DNA from: Chromera velia
Taxonomy: Eukaryota > Sar > Chromeraceae
DNA: 10,000 nt
Assembly (NCBI GenBank): GCA_018398765.1
Contig: JAHBMJ010000263.1
Span: forward strand, 1 to 10,000
Direction: 5' to 3'
The notes beneath the pieces were generated by a model that made no database searches, was not told the DNA's origin, and saw only the letters and a program-made list of their open reading frames with translations. Made by a program: the position numbers and the translations under genes. Below, piece by piece: positions 6,801-10,000 of the stretch (the stretch's first letter is position 1; each line of letters begins with the position of its first letter).

Positions 6801-9163
6801 TTGAGTCCGAAAAGCAACCCTATAAGGTTGGTCGCTGTTGTCAGGGTCACCGATATCCCCGCTTCTCGCATGGCATGTCCGAGTCTCTCTCTCGGATATG
6901 CACAATCTTTCCCCTCCCGCACCCTCCTAAGTGTTCTAGCATCCCCCCACGTCATCGACACTGCGGATAAAATCACAAAAAAGTCGTCTACCCCGATGCC
7001 CAGGACAAGGAAGGGAACTGCAAGGTTAGGGGACTCATGCGGGAGCCCACACAGATACAGAAGCCCAGAGGACCCCAGATAGGCCAACACAGGGGTGAGA
7101 CAGCCTGTGAGGGCAGAGAGGAGTCTCCACTCCTCGAGTCTCTTTGAGAGGTTCAACAACGCAGCGTAGAGGGCAACCAGGAACACAACAATGCCGAACA
7201 GGATCAGGTCTCTCGGCGCAAACAGCGCGTTCTGGGCGGCTTGGAGGGCGTCATCTACAGATGGATAGATGCGCGCAGCATGCAGTGAGAGAGGTGAGTG
7301 AATCAAGGGCGGGCACACAGAATGAATAGAGCCAAATCGGCAGGAGGCAAGGGGGCGAAACCGAGTAAGTACACTGGATAGAGAACATTTCATTTTATAT
7401 CGTGCTTCACTACAGCCCCCTCCCTTTTCGTATCTGATTGCAACAAATGAGGCCGCTATACGTTTCCCACGAGTTCCGAACGCAAAACAGAGGGAGAGGC
7501 AGGAAACCAAGAAATGTGCAACGGGGCAGTTCGAACTACAAGGACAGGTAAAATACGGAGAGACGAAAGAGAGAGGAAAAAGGAAAAAGAGAGAAAGGGG
7601 GGGGGAGGAGAGGGAGGGAGAGAGAGAAAGAAACAAGTGAAGAGATAGAAGTGAAGGGAAACAAATGAATGAAAAGAAACGAACGATGCTTCCTTCCTTC
7701 CTTCCTTTCTTCCTGCTGGACGGACCGATGCTCCTCGATGAATAGATTGCCAAGGAGAAATGAGGGTTCTCTTTGAATTCAGGGTGGTCCAATTCCTCCT
7801 CCATCCCCTTCATCCACGCCTGCACCTCCTCCCTCGTGGCGTTTCTCGGTTCAGTGGGTCCTGTCGGGATGCGGTACCGTCGCGTGGGTTCGTCCATTTC
7901 CTCTCTCTTCCACCTCCCCGACTCAAAGTCCCCCTCCCCTGCCTGGAGCGAATACTGCCAGACCATCAAAGTTGCACCCCACAACCTCCCTTCCCGCGCG
8001 TCCACACCATCGAGGAACGTCCGGAGATCGGGCACTTCTCTAACCGCTCCGTGCGAGTCGAAGAGCACTCGAGGAAAGGTCAAATTTCCAGGACCGAACG
8101 AAGAAGGACTCGAGAAGAGACGGGGAACCGCCATGAAGTCACACACGCCGTCTCCGTTCATCTTGCAGATGTCGCTGTATCTGAACACGTTCCCTGTGGA
8201 GAGCATGCGGATGCGCGTGCTTCGAATTCGGGTGTCTACATTCTGCAGCTCCCTCATCACGTCTGCATCCACCAGGTTCACACCCTCTCGGGCTGAGACC
8301 ATCACTGTGAACCAGTCGCCATACTCCCTGAAGGTCGCTTGATACACCTTCAAGTCCTGCAGAACAGTCGTTTGTCGTTTTTCAAGGCTTCCTCGTACTG
8401 AGAGCGAAGAGAAGAGGCGGGTAATGGGGTTGACACCGACGGCCAAACAGACTGGCGCACGGACGGCCTCTTTCAATTGATGCTTCCTTCGTGCGATGAG
8501 GTAGGGGAAGGGGACTTGGTAGGGCACTCAGTGGGCCAAGAAAAACAGAGAAAAAATCAAGAGACGACGGGGGAACAAAAGAAGGCGAAACGCAGCCAGC
8601 CACTTCACTGTACGCTTCTCCTTTCTTTATTCTGACACAGGGAATCCACCGGAGGCAAGAAAACAAACTGACGGGAGGGAGAGCGGATGTTGCAACCTTT
8701 TTAGCAAAGAGACACAGGGGGACCAAAGAAAAAAAGAGACGATGATCTCCGTTGCATCCGTACCCGGCCCCTGTTGGTTCTTTCAGTTTCTTCCCTTCAA
8801 CCTTCCCAACCAACCTCTCTCACTCTGCCGTTGCTTGATCCATAGGAGTGCTCCCAGCTGTGGGGAGACTGGGCGAATAGAAGCCCCGGAGCCAGTCCCC
8901 CACATACCAAGAAGGACACCACAATCAACTGCACACACACAAGGGAGAACGTCGCAATCAATTGGGCAAAACAAAAGGACCAAGGCAACACTAGATATGT
9001 CTTCAGATACCGTCAGACGGCCCAAGAGACTCACGGGCAAAGGGAAGTCGTAGGCGAGTCGTCCCAGCCTTTCAAAGAAGCAAGCAAGGGAATCACTCAC
9101 GACTTCGCGGACTCGAAAACCTTTGCATTTACCCTTGTTCTCTCTCATCTCTTTCACGCGCAT
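3392..9163 (-). CDS. Patched-family (RND superfamily) 12-TM membrane protein, eight exons
   Basis: Seen: eight phase-compatible exons, 9163-9035, 8928-8908, 8857-8824, 8526-7726, 7254-5288, 4931-4651, 4325-4081 and 3813-3392, total 3,900 nt or 1,299 residues plus TGA. Domains by approximate residue: cytosolic N-terminus and TM1 (about 40-60), lumenal domain 1 (62-343), TM2-TM6 forming a sterol-sensing-type bundle (344-513) with GVDDFF at 416-421, a charged linker (518-819), TM7 (833-856), lumenal domain 2 (857-1094), TM8-TM12 (1095 to about 1245) with AVDY at 1162-1165, and a basic tail. Known: Patched, Dispatched and NPC1-like proteins are proton- or sodium-coupled RND carriers of sterols or other lipids; the Asp in GxDD and xVDY lies in TM4 and TM10. 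Inferred: a lipid or sterol transporter in plasma or internal membranes; the substrate cannot be read from sequence. Length is within the family range, with the linker longer than usual. The family call is firm; exon 2, 3, 4 and 6 boundaries are less so. Confidence 0.85.
3814..4080 (-). other. Intron 7 of the Patched-like gene (267 nt)
   Basis: It runs from consensus GTGAGC at 4080 to CTCTTTGCAG at 3814. Read on the gene strand it has a (GGTT)n block at about 4065-4048, just downstream of the donor. It is a multiple of three but contains in-frame stops, so retention would truncate the protein before TM11. Confidence 0.8.
4081..4325 (-). CDS. Patched-like gene, exon 7 (TM8-TM10)
   Basis: This exon follows the acceptor GACCGTGCAG (4326). 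AG from exon 6 plus G here gives Arg, so the protein reads FFVARYFHEIFLTAELDLS across the junction. It encodes three helices: LLSMGGVLVAATFMSSLLL, LWAVVFVVVCVAAIDISLFG and IPLSLLSAIILVLCA. The 'G.M...G.PLSLLSAI' pattern is typical of the second RND bundle. It ends in a split Gly codon with a consensus donor GTGAGC at 4080. The unspliced frame runs into a stop within about 130 nt. Confidence 0.85.
4326..4650 (-). other. Intron 6 of the Patched-like gene (325 nt)
   Basis: It runs from GTCGGT at 4650 to CCGTGCAG at 4326. The donor lacks the +3 purine but is immediately followed by GGTTGG, and another GTTGGTTGG block occurs at about 4511-4519. The flanking exons share a split Arg codon. No small RNA or ORF of note is seen inside. 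Confidence 0.75.
4651..4931 (-). CDS. Patched-like gene, exon 6 (end of second lumenal domain)
   Basis: The exon begins in phase 0 after CTCTCTTTGCAG (4932) with ISGLYFTLLRLH, at the place where the family has the 'I.ASR..F' strand. It ends with SREFFKRFEDFFVA and a split Arg codon at 4651, followed by donor GTCGGT. The ends fit the neighbouring exons exactly. The middle (about 4895-4785) looks intron-like, with TACTAAT, a pyrimidine tract, CACAG, and a translated (GGAT)n repeat giving HPSIHPS. No GT donor of good quality and phase lies between the two conserved parts, so I keep it as one exon with that caveat. Confidence 0.5.
4786..4810. repeat. (GGAT)n microsatellite inside exon 6
   Basis: About six GGAT units on the plus strand sit within the mapped exon 6, giving HPSIHPS on the gene strand. 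Such a repeat is unusual inside a conserved domain and raises the possibility that this part is intronic. Confidence 0.85.
4932..5287 (-). other. Intron 5 of the Patched-like gene (356 nt)
   Basis: It runs from GTGAAA at 5287 to CTTTGCAG at 4932. Two overlapping GCATGC palindromes lie at 5222-5231, close to the donor. The 3' part is pyrimidine-rich on the gene strand. The exon 5 frame stops at 5207, inside it, which supports splicing. Nothing else is recognisable here. Confidence 0.7.
5288..7254 (-). CDS. Patched-like gene, exon 5 (TM2-TM7, linker, second lumenal domain)
   Basis: This is the largest exon, 1,967 nt. It starts after ATCTGTAG at 7255, and the split codon G|AT restores SRSIDDALQAA, the family's conserved entry into TM2. 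It then encodes TM2-TM6 with GIGVDDFFVILSAV (TM4) and TTATNLIGLLFG (TM5). A cytosolic linker of roughly 300 residues follows, rich in Glu, Lys, Arg, Ser, Pro and Gln. TM7 (LLLHPLVVAVVLLSWLALIGL) comes next, then domain 2 with FGLHPVELTNTDAPLRVFFRRY and WW, ending at WQDP. The phase-0 donor is CCT|GTGAAA (5287). Other nearby GTs give the wrong phase for the next exon. Confidence 0.85.
7255..7725 (-). other. Intron 4 of the Patched-like gene (471 nt, in-frame and stop-free)
   Basis: It runs from GTCCGT at 7725 to TCTGTAG at 7255. It is exactly 157 codons long and has no stop in the coding frame, so an ORF finder reads straight through it. Its translation is low-complexity, rich in Ser, Leu, Phe and Pro from a polypyrimidine tract on the gene strand, and it interrupts the conserved SRSIDDAL segment. 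Removing it restores that segment, which is the main evidence that it is an intron. A (TTCC)n repeat on the plus strand lies at 7691-7706. Confidence 0.8.
7726..8526 (-). CDS. Patched-like gene, exon 4 (first lumenal domain)
   Basis: This exon encodes most of the first extracytosolic domain. It includes GSLEKRQTTVLQDLKVYQ, which corresponds to the family segment after TM1 where 'LWVP..S...D...Y' is usual. FREYGDWFTVMVSAREG is the strand-turn motif typical of Patched porter domains. The start is uncertain: an acceptor after a strong pyrimidine tract (ACTGAG, exon from 8526) or GCGCCAG (exon from 8451) are both in phase 1. The frame opens upstream with GTG, not ATG, so this exon is not a gene start. 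It ends after IYSSRSI plus G at 7726, and the donor is the weak GTCCGT. Confidence 0.75.
8824..8928 (-). CDS. Patched-like gene, exons 2 and 3 (TM1 microexons)
   Basis: Exon 2 starts after a GTGTGTGTGCAG acceptor at 8929 and encodes LIVVSFL (8928-8908, 21 nt). A consensus GTATGT donor follows at 8907, and a 50-nt intron ends in CCCCACAG at 8858. Exon 3 (8857-8824, 34 nt) encodes LGALLWIKQRQ plus one base and is followed by GTGAGA. Together they complete TM1 (PLP-LIVVSFL-LGALLWIK), and the phase-1 end matches both candidate exon 4 acceptors. The alternative keeps the 50-nt segment as coding in another frame (LIVVSFLVCGGLAPGLLF), which is also hydrophobic and family-like, with a phase-0 GTGAGA donor. 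That version has no equally good phase-matched acceptor downstream. Confidence 0.5.
9035..9163 (-). CDS. Patched-like gene, exon 1 (start codon to TM1 entry)
   Basis: This exon encodes 43 residues, starting at the ATG at 9163-9161; a second in-frame ATG lies five codons on. It ends with FFERLGRLAYDFPLP, the amphipathic stretch that precedes the first helix in Patched proteins. The exon ends in phase 0 at CCC, followed by a consensus donor GTGAGT (9034-9029). Another GTGAGT lies upstream inside the exon, but using it would remove the conserved FFERLGRL segment. Read on without splicing, the frame diverges into sequence that does not look like the family. Nothing visible argues for an earlier start, but a 5' non-coding exon cannot be excluded. 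Confidence 0.7.
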
Positions 9164-9782
9164 TCAGAGGAGACGGCAGAGGTGTCGTTACAGTCTTAGA
9201 GTCATCTGCCGGTCAGAAGCTGTGAAAGGGTTTCCTCTCTGTGCTGGACAAGGTGGCCGTGCACTCACAACTTTCGAACGATCGACCCCTTGAACGAGAG
9301 TGGTCAGTCTTTTCGACCACGTGGTAGTAACTCAGTGTCTTGGAGGATCGAGATGTGACGAGTCATGCGCAATTTGTGCATGCACGCGCGAATTTTCAGG
9401 GGCCTTGGCATGTCCCGCGCGGCAGGATGCATGCGGCATGCAATGGCATGCAGGCCTCCCATGCAAAGTCTCGCAAATCCGCCGTATCTTCATCGCGATA
9501 AGCATCTGTGATGCCCTGTTGTCAACAGTTGGGGTTCTTCGATCACTGGCATGCAGCAAGAACAGTCTGGCAGTCAGAGTTTCGGTATTCAGCGTGCACA
9601 TTCCGAGTCAACCAACCGAATATGAATACACACATACAGACACTGCGAACTCAACTCACAGACCCGAGCGTGACCAAGTCACAGTGGGTGGTTGCAGGCC
9701 TCCCAGACACGAGTCTCTTCAGAATTCGCTCTCCGTTTCCGTGCGATGTTTGCGATGTAGCTCTCTGAAAGAAGACCGGTAA
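9164..9782. other. Intergenic or 5' flanking region
   Basis: No gene is supported here. It contains the 5' flank of the Patched-like gene (minus strand) and the GCATGC cluster. Open frames exist on both strands but lack an ATG of merit, family features or splice support. No clear TATA box is seen. Confidence 0.5.
9378..9554. promoter_or_regulatory. Cluster of GCATGC palindromes upstream of the Patched-like gene
   Basis: Perfect GCATGC occurs at 9378-9383 (within TGCATGCA), 9429-9434, 9436-9441, 9446-9451 and 9549-9554. A hexamer is expected about 0.04 times in this length at equal base frequencies. The cluster lies 215-391 nt upstream of the start codon at 9163 and before the possible divergent ORF. 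TGCATGCA/GCATGC is a known binding site of an ApiAP2 domain in Plasmodium. Whether this organism has such a factor is inference. Confidence 0.4.
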
Positions 9783-10000
9783 CCAATCGTATTACTACGA
9801 TATGGTAAGAAGTATGTCGTTTTGGAAGCTCCGTACGTGTCAAAACAACACCTTCTTGAGTGTATTGATGTGTATCATCTTCTGAGAAAGTGGGGCGAGA
9901 CAAATATGATGTCGACACAACCACCTCTGCCCAGAGACGAGCAGGTAGAGATCCGGCAGATTACCAAAGATCTTGGATATCCCTACAACGATGCCTACTT
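9783..10000 (+). CDS. Partial open frame at the window edge, possible divergent gene
   Basis: The frame is open from 9783 to the end of the window, after a TAA at 9780-9782. The first ATG pair in it is at 9906-9911, followed by STQPPLPRDEQVEIRQITK and then DLGYPYNDAY to the edge. Upstream of the ATGs the frame already has protein-like composition (YGKKYVVLEAPYVSKQHLLE), so an upstream exon or a non-ATG-initiated fragment is possible. I do not recognise the family. A GTAAGA at 9805 could also be a splice donor. If it is a gene, it is transcribed away from the Patched-like gene. Codon use is more AT-rich than in that gene, which could mean a mobile element or simply noise. Confidence 0.3.

Noticed and set aside
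5347-7082. Several plus-strand ORFs of about 100-190 residues
   Set aside because: They are antisense shadows of the exon 5 coding frame.
5207-8527. Single 1,106-residue ORF as the gene
   Set aside because: It opens at GTG, reads through the 471-nt intron and past the GTGAAA donor, and lacks TM1 and TM8-TM12. Splicing explains all three.
9300-9782. Plus-strand ORF of 160 residues
   Set aside because: It begins at GTG, overlaps the GCATGC cluster, and has no family features or splice support.
1-10000. CRISPR array, tRNA or rRNA genes
   Set aside because: No spaced direct repeats, tRNA A/B boxes or rRNA-like conserved stretches were noticed on reading; the repeats present are microsatellites.

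Overview
This is a window of eukaryotic nuclear DNA. It has spliced genes with GT-AG introns, long composite microsatellites and a decayed retroelement, and no bacterial-style operons. The organism cannot be fixed from the sequence. An alveolate alga of the chromerid type, or a relative, is a reasonable guess. The grounds are roughly balanced GC, short introns of about 50-470 nt, abundant (TG)n/(TA)n and GA repeats, an RND/Patched-type gene, and a cluster of GCATGC palindromes like those bound by ApiAP2 factors. That assignment is inference.

Layout. Positions 1-424 are a composite TG/TA/TCTG/TC microsatellite, followed by a GA/GGAA polypurine tract to about 760. Positions 761-1275 show no gene. 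Positions 1276-1857 (+) carry the decayed C-terminal end of a retrotransposon polyprotein, with an internal stop. Positions 1858-2720 are partly AT-rich and show no gene. A CA-then-GA microsatellite lies at 2726-2889. The 3' flank of the main gene occupies 2890-3391.

The main gene runs on the minus strand from 9163 to 3392. I reconstruct it as eight exons: 9163-9035, 8928-8908, 8857-8824, 8526 (or 8451)-7726, 7254-5288, 4931-4651, 4325-4081 and 3813-3392. The joins keep frame throughout and give about 1,299 residues (1,274 with the other exon 4 acceptor). The product is a 12-helix Patched-family (RND superfamily) membrane protein. It has a sterol-sensing-type first bundle, the GVDDFF and AVDY helix motifs, two lumenal/extracellular domains and an unusually long charged linker between its halves. 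The largest uninterrupted reading frame (8527-5207) is a trap: it includes a 471-nt intron that has no stop and is a multiple of three.

Upstream of this gene, 9164-9782 holds the GCATGC cluster. The right edge (9783-10000, +) has an open frame that may be the start of a divergent neighbour, so the region between could be a shared promoter. Apart from the Patched-like protein there is no recognisable pathway here.
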